Shown here: positions 37,405 through 48,036 of the stretch, piece after piece
Layout of the letters: each line of letters opens with the position of its first letter
How positions within the stretch are numbered: position 1 is the stretch's first letter
From: Malania oleifera
Taxonomy: Eukaryota > Streptophyta > Magnoliopsida > Santalales > Ximeniaceae
DNA: 64,000 nucleotides
Reading direction: 5' to 3'
NCBI RefSeq assembly: GCF_029873635.1
Contig: NC_080417.1
Span: 25,802,182-25,866,181, forward strand
The notes under the pieces: generated by a model
Told to the model about the DNA's origin: nothing
The model's database searches: none
Seen by the model: the letters and a program-made list of their open reading frames with translations, nothing else
Position numbers and translations under genes: made by a program

Positions 37405-38154
37405 GTTTAGGAGGCAGTGATGACTGTAGAATTAGGGAGTGATTGATGCTTAATAGGAAGTCCTCACCAAAACCACGATCATACTCGGTGAGTTGTCACT
37501 CGTTTCTTGGTTCATATCCTTGCTCCTCTATATCATCATTTCTATAGGATATTCTCCAATCACCATAGAGCACAAGTCAAGAATAGCCTCATACTCCTTT
37601 GTGCCCGGTGCCCAAAATAGGTCAATAAGTCTATTCTTGGTACACACTTCATTTGAGCAATTTATTTCACCAAGAATCCCTAAGAATCATGGTTATACTA
37701 CTACACATCAAATCTGGACCTTAGGAAGAATTTTGGATCAAAAATCAGGAAAAATTCGGAAAATCCACTATGCTCGGTCGACCAAGCTTTGTTGTTATAA
37801 AGTGTCCCGATCGACCAGAACAAGTTGACTTTGACCCCTCGGTCGACCGAAACCTAGTAAGCACATTCTCCCCGATCGACCAACACTTTCGGTTTCTCCC
37901 TGGTCGACCAAAACATGGCACAATACACCCTTACGATCGACCGGCCATCTTGGTTCATTTTCGCCTCAGTCAACCGAAATGTGTCGGTGCCTGGGAAATC
38001 TCAAGCGTCGGTCGACTGTATCAAGTTCTGGTCAACCAAGCTGCAATATATATATGGATTTCCTTATTTTTAGCTCATTTGCGCAAAATTCTTGAGAGAC
38101 TTTTTATTCCTTCTTTGCATTTCCATCAATCCAAGCCTCACAATCTTCATTGCC
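37405..38154 (+). promoter_or_regulatory. Putative internal promoter upstream of second ORF
   Basis: About 750 bp without a usable ORF. 37774-38035 has about nine motifs of the CGGTCGACCGAAAC/CGATCGACC type spaced 25-40 bp apart, as in the U3 of this element's 3' LTR (41441-41866). A TATA-like 'CAATATATATATGG' follows at about 38044, then about 100 bp to the ATG at 38155. The order array, TATA, leader, ORF matches the LTR promoter. A promoter role is inferred; an LTR fragment trapped inside the element is the alternative. ORFs at 37493 and 37770 run through the motif array and are unsupported. Confidence 0.45.
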
Positions 38155-39384
38155 ATGGCTCATATTGAAGCCCATGATCTTGCTCACGCAGAGGATGAGT
38201 ACTTTCTCTCAGATAGGTGCAAGATGTGGTATATACGAGAGTTTCGTCCCAAGGAAGCTAAACTAGGTAAGATACTCGACTTAGTTTTTATGGGTCAGTA
38301 CTTTCAAAATATTTTAGATATGTTCGAGTATCAGGGGTGGAGATCTTTTATCTCCTACCAGCCTGGGGGGCATTACCCGACCTTCGTTAGAATGTTCTAT
38401 GCCAACCTAGGTAATGATGAGAACGGGCACTTCTCCCGTGTTTTGAGGACAAATGTGCGTTTGGATGCACAATATATCTCTGACGTCCTCGACATTGGCC
38501 GTGGCGATTTTGAGTGCCTCGATGTGGGTAACTCCTGGATATTTGAGCAGGAATTTACCGTAGCCACATTCGCCAACCTAACCATGTCTGACCCTGGCAC
38601 TGCTAGCCAAAACCATCCTCCCTAGTACAAACAGTTCAGTTTAGAGGCTAAGGTCGTGCACCATTTGATCACATACAATGTCCTGCCCAAGGCAGGATCT
38701 AGAGTGCACGTCTCCTTTTTAGACTGCTTTATTATGTGGTGCCTTTTTGCTAGGAAGAAGTTAGACCTGCCGAGTTTGATTATCCGTTGGATGATGGCCA
38801 AGACGATTGGCCATCGAGTGATCATGCCATATGGGGGAATCCTGAACAAATTGTTTAGTAATATTGAAGTCACGAGGACGAATGTGGCTTCACTAAAGAG
38901 GAGACGACCGGTGGACACCTTCTCTGGCATGACCCTTAGACTGATGGGGTACGAGCTCATAGGGAACATTTGGGTGCCCCCTAGAGCAACAGCAGCACAG
39001 GTAGAGGCCCCATAGGAGCCACCACAGCCTCCATAGCCATCGAATGTGGATCTCATGGCTGCTATCTCCGGCTTGTCTAACATGTTCATATAGTTTCGAG
39101 GATCAGTCCAGTTAGACTTGCAGGACTTGGCATCGTCATCCGCTACACTTCGGCAGGAGTTTCAGTAGCACTCCATCTCCACTGATACCCGCCTTACAGA
39201 TTTGGAGCGGACCATGACAACTAGCTTTAGTGAGCTGAGTGACCGCATTCAGGAAATGCAGGATGAGAGGGACAGGATGACAATGGATTTTGATTTTGAT
39301 GCCGCCGATGGTGGTGATGGAGGAGATGATGGAGGGGAGATCTAGACTCCGAAGTTGTCCACAGATCAGATAGCGTGGCCTTGA
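38155..39384 (+). pseudogene. Plant-transposon-protein (PTP-like) ORF carried by Copia element
   Basis: ATG at 38155 opens MAHIEAHDLAHAEDEYFLSD. The single frame runs 410 codons to TGA at 39382 if its six in-frame stops are ignored. All six are TAG (38623, 39013, 39034, 39091, 39166, 39343). The domain part (TFVRMFYANLGND; YISDVLDIGRGDF; HHLITYNVLPKAGSRVHVSF) follows the 'putative plant transposon protein' pattern. The C-terminus is helical (LTDLERTMTTSFSELSDRIQ) with an acidic Gly/Asp tail. Function of the family is unknown. It takes the place of pol in a non-autonomous element, and a related copy sits at 7899-8651. The family call is by pattern, not search. Confidence 0.7.
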
Positions 39385-39491
39385 TTCTTTAACTTTTATT
39401 TTATATCATCTGGTCTGTATTAAATAAAAACAGCTCTTTCATTTTATTTTGTACTCTCATGATATTATTGACATACTACCCCAGTTATTTA

Positions 39492-39528
<37 letters not shown>

Positions 39529-40972
39529 TCTACAGTTTCTTGACTTGCACATTCTAGTGGTTAATTGTGTATGATATTGAGATGCATTAGTGGTATAGAA
39601 TGCCTACTGCATGGCGGATGTAGTTGTTGAGAATTGCCTGCTGGTAGATGATAGGTTCTCGGGTGCCTTACTTCTATGATACTGTTTGTTTGAGAACGGT
39701 TTTTGTGCAGGTAAAATTTGGGAAATGTCCTGTTTACAGCCGGCATGCTACCAAATTTTCTGTAGACATTTGCCCAAATAATTGAAACATTACTTATATG
39801 TGCCAAATGTATATATACATGTGAAGTAATTGTTTCATAATTTGCATACATTTAGGAGGAGCATCTAAAAATAAATGTTTATCTTGTCTTGCTCACAAAA
39901 TATGTTTGGATTATAGCTACTTTTAAATCAAGTGTGGCTTGCGCTTAAATGGAATGTTTTAATCATAAATTTGAAATATGTTCTTGGTGCCACTGTTACT
40001 TGATTTGCCATATGATCATGCATGTGAATCTTAAATTTTTTGGATCATTTTGGTTATGACTTTTCTGGTTATAATTTAGTATGTGCATAATTGACAACCC
40101 AGAAAAATATTGCTTGATTATCTTAATATGGAAGTTCTCATTTTCATCAAGCAACTCCCCCCAGTACCTTTTGCACATATAAAAGGGAAATATATATATC
40201 TATTTATGAAAGCAAGAACTGAACTCATATAAAATATATTGCATGTCTTGCTAGTATGCTTACATGCCTTCATGACTTGTGCTTTCTCTATATTAAATTT
40301 TATGTCAAGAAATATCTTAAGGGTATTGCATTATGTAATTGGTTCATTGATAATATGTGAAAATGCATGTGAACTAGTTAGACCATATTTATGCTCAAAC
40401 CTTCTTTTTGTATCATATGCCGTGTCTTTAACTCAAATCTTTCACGGGTCTTATGATATGTTTCACTGTTAAATGGTTTGTGTATATTTCTAATTTAATC
40501 ATGTTTGCTATGCCATCCGAACCTCGTAATCACCAGTTATATTGATTGTGTGCACACTTTATACCTTTATTGTACAACTTGTCCAATTCATGTTCATAAT
40601 TCATATTTTATTTTGCTGTAATTGGACCATACTGAATTATTTGAGTAGTCGTGGATAAATTGTTAGTAATTTAAACTCAAACAGGTTATACTTATACAGG
40701 ATATCTTTTGGAAAGTCCAATTTACAAACGGCACTCTGCCGAAATCTTTCCAAAATTCATCATGCATAAGTATACTAATCACCCATTGCCTAAGATATTA
40801 AATTAAAATGGTCCTTTTTTCTATTGCCAAAAGGAGGAGATGGAAAGGGCAAAAATAATGGGTTTGTTTTAATACATTTGATGCATATTGTGAGGGGGAG
40901 CCTTCTTAGGCTTAACCCTATATTTTTGCTTGTCGTATTTGTCATCATCAAAAAGGGGGAGTTGTTGTCCTT
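39385..40972 (+). mobile_element. Non-coding 3' internal region with purine boxes
   Basis: AT-rich, with no supportable ORF. It has an (AT)n run at 39498-39526; two copies of a conserved phrase (GGCATGCTACCAAATTTT near 39742, GGCACTCTGCCGAAATC near 40740); and purine boxes 'GCCAAAAGGAGGAGATGG' (about 40828), 'GAGGGGGAGCC' (about 40892) and the final tract 'CATCAAAAAGGGGGAG' next to the LTR at 40973. ORFs at 39561, 39996, 40239, 40790 and 40824 have no support. Confidence 0.7.
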
Positions 40973-43295
40973 ATTGGTCACTCCCGGTTTTGATTATGAC
41001 AAATACTCATTGTATCTAATGAACGTTTGAGGTTTTGTGCAGGAACTAAGGGTAATAAGATCAAGATGTGCACAAAGCAAGAAAATCTTGAAGACCAATT
41101 TATAATTCAGCATTGTAATATATTTATATTAGTCTGTAATAGTAAGTAGGTATTTGGTTTGTAATAAGCTCACACACATCACATGTATGATTTACTACAT
41201 AAGCTCAAACCAAACCATGAATGAGAAAGGACCTTAGAAAGACCCTAGGGTGTACCCTTCGGTCAACCGACATCGGACGTTTTCAGTGTCTCAAAATTAG
41301 ACCCCAAGTGACCCTAGGACACACACACTTTCACATATATTTGTTAGGCACTTGAATAGGGCTTGTTTGCTTCAATACGGGACCGAAATGCACACACGAT
41401 GCACTTTCGGTCAACCAGCCAATCCAGTTCATTTTGGCCTGGTCGACCGAGACACCTTGGGTCAAAGTTTGACCACCCGGTCGACCAACCAAGGTAGTTC
41501 AAAAGGACCTGGTCGACCGAAACTCCCTTGGGTCAAAGTTTGACCACCCGATCGACCAGCCAAGGTAGTTCAAAAGGCCCTGGTCGACCGAAACTGGTAG
41601 TTCAAAAGGCCCTGGTCGACCGAAAACCCTCCTAGGTCAACAGTTGACCATCTGGTCGACCGAGAACATTTGTTCTCCAACTACCTGGTCGACCGAAGGG
41701 TCCTCAGGAGAATTCCCAGTGTTCTGGTCGACCGAACCAGGCAGTTCAAAATGCCCTGGTCGACTGAAACTCAAAAAATTGGGAAATTGCCCTCTCTTGG
41801 TCGACCAAGACCTCAGTTCAATATTTCCCTGGTCGACCGGACCATTTGAAACTTGGTCGACCGGACCTCTCGGGTTGCCCCGATTTTTTACCGCAGTTAA
41901 TATTTTTAAATAGGGTTAAAATATTTTAAACATCATTAAACTTTTCTAATAATACTCAATAGGTCCTCAATGGTCATATTTTCTCCCTTACCTATATATA
42001 TGAGTTCATTTAAGAAAATTAAAAATGGATTAGCCACTTTGATTAAGTAAAATTCTCTGAAAATCCAAAAGCCCATACTACTCATTCTTGAGCCTCCTAC
42101 ACTCATACTTACCTTCTCATACTAATTAAACCCTTTGTAAGTTGATTGAGTGCTAGTCTAAACAGGTTTGCTCTCCCAATCTTAATTGATTGATTCGGTT
42201 TTTACGAGAACTAAACCTAAGTGTTCTTAGGGGGCTTTTACTAATAAGCCTATCCTAAGAAGACTTGTTAAAGCTCCTGAGTATTGCATTTGTGTTGCGA
42301 TTTCTTAGGAAGCTTGTATTTGTCTTTGGGTTGCAAAATCATTTTCAAAACATACTCAAATATCTTGTGTGATTTATATTGATATATTTATGAAAAGATA
42401 TTTGTGTTTTTTATTGTGATTTTTTTTACAATATTCACTCACTCATATATTATTTGCTGAATACAAAGATTACGCATCTTTTGCAAACCGAGCATATACT
42501 TCATTTGATACTCACATGCTTGAAATATCCTGCTGATTGAAATACTTGAGACTAGACATTTTTGTGTGAACTTATTTATTGAACCTATCTTGTGATACAA
42601 AGACTGTTTGTTTGTCACTCTCATGTACGCATTACACTGATAGAAAATACCTTTGAGAGTTGAACCATTTAGACCACATTGAGCTTACATATTATTTCAT
42701 ATTGTGGTGTATATGATTGAATGTAACTGGGTACAAATATGCTTTACTTGAAAGCACAATCACTGTACCGTTTGTTTTATTAAGCAAACCTGTTGTATTC
42801 CAGGCACAGGCCTGAAGAGGGAGACTATCCCTAAAATAGTCCCGGATTGGCTTAGACCCAGTTAGGAAAGCTAGGTGTGTCGTCCTATTAAGGCGTGTAG
42901 GTTGAGGTCAGCCCCGCTAATTGACCTGGTTAAGGTTGAGGTCAGCCCTGTATTAATTTGACCTGGTTGTAAACGGTGTCGCTCCACCCTTAAGTGAGCT
43001 ATTAGTGGAATCCTCAAGCTTGCGAGCTTGAGGCGGGGACGTAGGCACAGTTGGCCGAACCCCGATAACATATCGTGTGTTTACTTACATTTCCGCACTT
43101 TATATTTACCGCACATGTATGTTATGGGTGAATGATGTGTATGACTTAATTTCCACATTATATTTAACTACGCATTTGAAAATTGCATAGACAGGCCCTA
43201 GGTTGTGCATATACTATTTTTGGATATATTAACCTCGGAGAAAAAGTTTAAAACTCCAATTCACCCCCCCTCTTGGGAATACACCAATTCTAACA
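40973..43295 (+). mobile_element. 3' LTR of non-autonomous Copia element (2.3 kb)
   Basis: Starts TGTTGTCCTTATTGGTCAC right after the purine tract and ends CCAATTCTAACA, 2,323 bp with short TGTT/AACA ends. Its last 622 bp match 35433-36055. U3 holds a dense motif array (41441-41866). A TATA-like CCTATATATATGAG lies near 41991. U5 has the common GTCGCTCCACCC and GGCCGAACCCCGATAACA. ORFs at 41352, 41644 and 42871 are not genes. Confidence 0.9.
41441..41866 (+). repeat. U3 array of GGTCGACCGAAAC-type motifs
   Basis: About 13 copies of the palindromic core GGTCGACC (or one-base variants) lie at roughly 41441, 41479, 41511, 41550, 41582, 41613, 41654, 41687, 41725, 41758, 41831 and 41854, mostly 25-40 bp apart. 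Three inverted TTGACC pairs are interspersed: GGTCAAAGTTTGACC at 41460 and 41531, and GGTCAACAGTTGACC at 41635. TTGACC is the core of the WRKY W-box. The place just upstream of the LTR TATA suggests an enhancer, by inference. Confidence 0.75.
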
Positions 43296-43957
43296 CATGT
43301 TCGTTTCAAAACTAATAATATGTCCTTATAACTAGTGGTATTGTTTTAACAATTAGTATCTTCTCTATCACGTAGTTATAACGATTGGTATCAGACTCAC
43401 ACGTAGGGGCATATATGTTTGTTTTGGAAACCAAAGATGATTATGAAAAAATTAACTTTAAAATATTTTTTCAAATGATGAGTGAAAACCAAATGAAAGA
43501 TTAATCTTCATCCTTGCATAATCATCCATTATAGGAGTATAGAACATCAAAATTGTTGATGTGTTGCATGCTACTTATACTTTCTCGATGCATATTCTGT
43601 TTGGGTTAATTGATTGAAATATGTTATATACTATTCACTATAACTTCAAACAGGTCACTTAGGTACAGAGTTGTGATTGGGAATAGTCTACTTTCAAATG
43701 GCATGCTGCCGAATTTTTTTTAATTTACCTCTTGTATCTAATTGATGTTCTTTGCTTTCACGCTTTATTGTTTAACCCTTTTTGCTGTTGCCAAAAGGGG
43801 GAGAAGAGGCAAAAGTGGGTAATAATGCGCTTAATTATGCTCACATCTCTTATTACCTTTTTTCTTTAATTATCTTTATGCATAAAGTCAGGAGGAGCCT
43901 TTCTTGGCTGAACCCACTTTTACATAAGGTATTTGTCATCATCAAAAAGGGGGAGAT
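43296..43957 (+). mobile_element. Remnant internal region of a further Copia element
   Basis: Only about 660 bp lie between the previous LTR and the next. A primer-site-like TTGGTATCAGACTCACACG is near 43389. Then come 'GGCATGCTGCCGAATTTT' (43700), 'GCCAAAAGGGGGAGAAG' (about 43791) and the final tract 'CATCAAAAAGGGGGAGA' before 43958. Coding sequence is lost. The ORF at 43782 spans the purine boxes and is unsupported. Confidence 0.6.
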
Positions 43958-45571
43958 TGTTAACCACATTGGTCACACCCAGTTTTGATTATGACAAATA
44001 CTCTTGGTACTAATGGTTGTACTGAGAATTGTAGGCAGGTTCACCTTGTGTGCTTTAGGACTAAAAGACATATCATGATGGCGTGAGGTGTTCGTGCCGA
44101 AAAATGAAGATATATGTGTTGTATTTTGTATTCATTTGATTATTTCTTCATTCTGGGATGTAATTTATTATGAACTGTGCGCGTGTATGGCTTGTAATAA
44201 TTTGCATCATACATGGTAGGTGTATGCTCAAAATAACCACAGTTGGACTTTAGGTACCTACACAAACCTTAGGGATTTTTCCCGGTAGAATAGAAAGACC
44301 TTAGGTCTCTAAACAAATGCACAAAAGTCCTCATTATCATCTTCACATCAGAGGAATTACAACTCGCTAAAATATGGACTTAAATTGAAAAGGTTGAGAG
44401 GGTTTGGGCGACCGAATCCATGCTGTGTAAAGCGGCTGGGGCGACCGATCATAGTCAACATGTTGACTTATTTTCAGGTGACCGAACCTCATTTAAATGT
44501 ATCTTCCTCGGGCACTCGAATGCTCTTTAGAGAACTTTTCAACTATTCGTGCGACCATCTGTTTACGTTCAAATAGAGGCTCGGGCGACCAAACTACCTG
44601 GTTCAGTTAACCGAACTCAACTTCGGGCACCCGAACCTTGGACATTTGGCTACGGACTTTGATTCAGCCAACCGGTCCTTAATTCGAGCACCCGAACCTC
44701 TTAGAGTTGAATTTTTGACTGTGTCTATTCGGGCACCCGAACCTCAGGCCGGGTACCCGAATCTTGTGGGTTAAAATAATTTTTACTGATTTTTTAAATA
44801 GGGTAATTATACAATTCTAATTATACCCATTGTGTCCCCAACGGTCAAAAAATCCTCCTTGCTTATATATACTAGTTCATTTATCTTAATTACTAAGGAT
44901 TAGCAAACTTGATTAGGGCAAAAATTCTCTCAAATCTCAAAACCCTAAAAACTATATATTAGCCAACTATTTCTTGCAAACATTCACATACTCCTCATTC
45001 TCTTTCTCTAAGCATTGTGAGTATCTCTATAAGGCTATTGTGCTTAAATCTCTCTAGCTTATACTCTCTCTTGATATATTGATTAATTGATTTTACTTGA
45101 GAGTATAGCCTAAAGTTCTTCCACCGATTTCATTTGATAAATCTAGTGTGGAAAATCTTTAAGGGTTTTGGTTCTTGCATTATTGTTGCAAGTTACCTAA
45201 ACCTAGATTTTGTGTGCAAAAATCCTTTACAAAAGCTAGTCTTTCAAACAACTCCATTGTGCTTTATACATTGAAATATCCTATTGAGTTTATTTGATTT
45301 ATCTTGCTTAACATATTTGAAACCCTGATCTGATTTTTTGATATTCAAATATTGTGGTTCAAATCTTGCTTAGATACACACTCTAGATCTTGATTGATTA
45401 TTATATTTGATTGAATGTTTAGCACACATTAGAGCACTGAGCATATTTACATATCATTTGTGCTTGCATTATTGACTGAGCTATATTGGTGCACACATCT
45501 GCTTGTGTTGAAGCGTATTTACGTGTACAAACAATTTATACACAATGGTTGTATTCCAAGCACGCGCCTGA
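43958..45571 (+). mobile_element. Copia LTR, left segment, split by Gypsy insertion
   Basis: Starts TGTTAACCACATTGGTCACA directly after a purine tract. U3 has GGGCGACCGAATCC and GGGCACCCGAACC motifs (about 44400-44760), then 'TGCTTATATATACTAG' as a TATA-like region near 44870. It is cut at 45571 in 'GTTGTATTCCAAGCACGCG', which lines up with 'GTTGTATTCCAGGCACGGG' in the LTR at 35433. Sequence resumes at 54586. The ORF at 44385 is unsupported. Confidence 0.85.
45567..45571 (+). repeat. 5-bp target-site duplication CCTGA (left copy)
   Basis: CCTGA at 45567-45571 is repeated exactly at 54581-54585, at the two outer edges of the Tekay-like element. The restored site matches the uninterrupted Copia LTR at 35571-35575 ('GGGCCTGAAGAGG'). 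Confidence 0.95.
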
Positions 45572-45610
45572 TGTAAGAACCCGGAAAAATAAAAAATAGA
45601 TTCCTGCAGA

Positions 45611-45802
45611 TTTCGTCGACGAAACCAGATTTCGTCGATGAAGGCAGTAGACTTTTCGTCGACAAAATTCAGAGGTTCGTCAACGAAGAAAAGCCGAGAG
45701 GTCTGGGGAAATTGAAATATCTGACTTTGTCGACGAGGTTGCCGACATCCGTGACAAAATCCTTGACTTTTCGTCGATGAAGGTACTTTTCGTCGACGAA
45801 AA
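45611..45802 (+). repeat. U3 array of TTCGTCGACGAA palindromes
   Basis: Seven motifs with a GTCGA core: TTTCGTCGACGAAA, TTTCGTCGATGAAG, TTTCGTCGACAAAA, GTTCGTCAACGAAG, CTTTGTCGACGAGG, TTTCGTCGATGAAG and TTTCGTCGACGAAA. They end about 20 bp before the TATA box. The same array is in the 3' LTR (about 52519-52712) and, more diverged, in the solo LTR at 25321-25490. Position suggests transcription-factor sites or CG-methylation targets; neither is shown. Confidence 0.8.
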
Positions 45803-45821
45803 CCGGGCGGGTCAAACGGGG

Positions 45822-45829
45822 TATAAAAG
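45822..45829 (+). promoter_or_regulatory. LTR TATA box
   Basis: TATAAAAG follows the U3 array and precedes the CT-rich leader. It is the likely Pol II promoter of the element. The 3' LTR lacks it: there the text reads GTCAAAAGGGAAAAGG (about 52719). Confidence 0.75.
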
Positions 45830-46589
45830 GAAAATTACTTTTCTTCTTCATTAAGTTTCTCTACTCTCTCTCTCTCTCTTTAAACTCTCTCTCTCTCTCT
45901 CTCTAGATTTCCTCGTCGGTCGTTAATAGAATCGGAAATCTAAGGTTACCACGAGGATCGTGGAAGGATTCTCTACAACTTCTGTGAATCGGAATCTCGG
46001 TTCGAGCATTTTTGGGTTTCGGGCCAAAATCGAGGTAAGGCTTGGTTTTCATTTCTAATTCGATATATGTGTAGTAGTATGGATCGTAAGCATTAGTATT
46101 GTGATTTGTAGATTTCGGAGTCTCGATTTGTAGTTTTGAGGACCGTAGAGTTGGTGGTTTGGTTTCGAGTTGAGGTAAGGGGATTCTATTTATATCAGTT
46201 CATTTTCGAAATCAGGATCGGTAAGCTTGTAGGCTACGATCGTATGTATGTTTTGACTACTTATTTGGGGAAATCTATCGGGTGAAAACACGGGACTTTC
46301 GGGTTATAGTTTTCGGGAAAATTAAGGATTTCGGGTATCATCCTTAATTTGATTGGAAAACCGTTTATGTTGTTTAAACTGTACTATTGAGGTGATCGTA
46401 ATCCATATTTGCATAAACTGTATACTTGAAATTGTGAACGATATGATTTGCCGTAAACCAAATGAGTGTGGTACGTGTGTACGTATGTAAATGTTCCAGG
46501 TATTTGTGAAAAACAGCTATGTGGCGGCTTATTACCGTACGCTGAAATGAATAGGGACGTGAGTTCCAAAGTAATTCCAGGTTTTGTGA

Positions 46590-46735
46590 AAAATGGCTAA
46601 GGGTGGCTAACTACCGTACGTTGTAACGGCTAGGGGCGGCTAACTACCGTATGCCGTAACAGCTAGGGGCGACTAACTACCGTACGCTGTAACAGATAGG
46701 GGCGGCTAACTATCGTACGCTATGCCCTGTAACGG
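46590..46735 (+). repeat. 33-bp tandem repeat in LTR
   Basis: GGCTAACTACCGTACG and its variants start at 46605, 46638, 46671 and 46704. The 3' LTR has about three copies in the matching place (53500-53600), so unit number changed after insertion and explains part of the LTR length difference. Confidence 0.85.
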
Positions 46736-47714
46736 CTAACTACCATGGGCAAGAGTGCCCGGCTCTATATCCGGCGTGCGAAATATCATCAAGAGTGGCT
46801 GGCTCTATATCCGGGGTGCGAAATATCACCAGTATGATTTGGTTGGTCACCGAATGTAGCAATCGACCACAGTGGACCTAGGTTGATGCAGCGTAGTTTG
46901 CACATGGTAACATAATCGGGGTTAGACCAGGTGACCTTGTGCAGTTGCATGTGTAGCAATGGATTCACTATTGGGCCTGAGTCGGAAATCTTCGTAGTTT
47001 AATGTGTTGGAACGTAACCGCTATGAGACTAGGTGACTTGTGCAGTTGTGAGTAGTGTGACGACACTGACCATATGTATGTATGTATGTATGTATTTGAG
47101 TATCATATGAACTGGAATGGTTTTGTGAAAATATTTGAACTGTATGGAATTGTATGGGAATGTATGGAACTTGTTTTGAAACTGTACGTATGTGTTTCAA
47201 ACTGTATCGTATGTATGTTTTATGAAGTATGAAAATGACACTAGTATGCCACACACTAACATAACCTGTTTTTCTCCCTTCCTGAGAGGTGTCTCACCCC
47301 GAATATATACAAATGTTTTTCAGGTCCTTCGGGTAGCCGAAACTAGCATCCTAGCATCCGAAAGTGGGGTGTGTTTAGCTACTGTTAGTACCTGATAGGT
47401 ACGAATTTTGTAACCAGGTTGTCCTGATGGATTTTGTAGACACCCGTGGTATGTATAGTATCTTGTGGGCATGTTTAACCCTATATGATATAGACTCTGG
47501 TATGGTACAGTTTGATGTAAAGAAAGACCATATTTTGCTGCGTATATTAATGAGTATGGACATGTATTGTATGTATGTATATAGGATATCCATTACCCCA
47601 CGGGGTCGGTCCCTCTTGTATATGGTATCATGTATGTTTTATATTGATACAGAGACAGGTTAGGTTACTTAATTCACCCCTGGGTCCCATTTCAGGGTTC
47701 GGGGCGTGACAGCT

Positions 47715-47726
47715 TGGTATCAGAGC
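47715..47726 (+). promoter_or_regulatory. Primer-binding site, initiator tRNA-Met type
   Basis: TGGTATCAGAGC lies 3 bp after the 5' LTR. 47727-48036 is untranslated leader; an ORF at 47714-47908 overlaps it and is not supported. Confidence 0.9.
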
Positions 47727-48036
47727 TAACCAGATTGTTAGGTCTTGTTGACTTGGTTAGGAGTATTGATGTGTACATACCGGAGTATAGGATGTGGATA
47801 TGGGTAGAGTTGGTTGTGGGTTGCTCGGTTGCTAGACCAGGAATTGTCGACGGTGTTTCGTGTTTTTCCTGGGATGATGATTCCAGTAAAAGTAGGGCGG
47901 ATCATTGATGACTTTCGTGTTGGTGCAATAGGACAAACCTAGACCTGGCAGGGAGTAGTTAACATGATTAGTGTAGATCATTGTGTTAACTGTATGAGTT
48001 ATAGGGATTCTAACCGAATCCTATTCTGTTTTCAGC

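Larger units (their letters stand above)
45572..47711 (+). mobile_element. 5' LTR of Tekay-like element
   Basis: TGTAAGAACCCGG to GGGCGTGACA, 2,140 bp. Parts in order: U3 palindrome array (45611-45802), TATA box (45822), CT-rich leader (45861-45903), a 33-bp tandem repeat (46590-46735), and a (TATG)n run at 47076-47095. ORFs inside (45669, 46384, 47021-47663) are mirrored in the other LTR or run through repeats and are not genes. Confidence 0.95.

Noticed and set aside
43386..43402. TTGGTATCAGACTCACACG as the primer site of a complete Copia element
   Set aside because: It is about 90 bp from the LTR end and diverged, and no coding region follows, so only a remnant is claimed.
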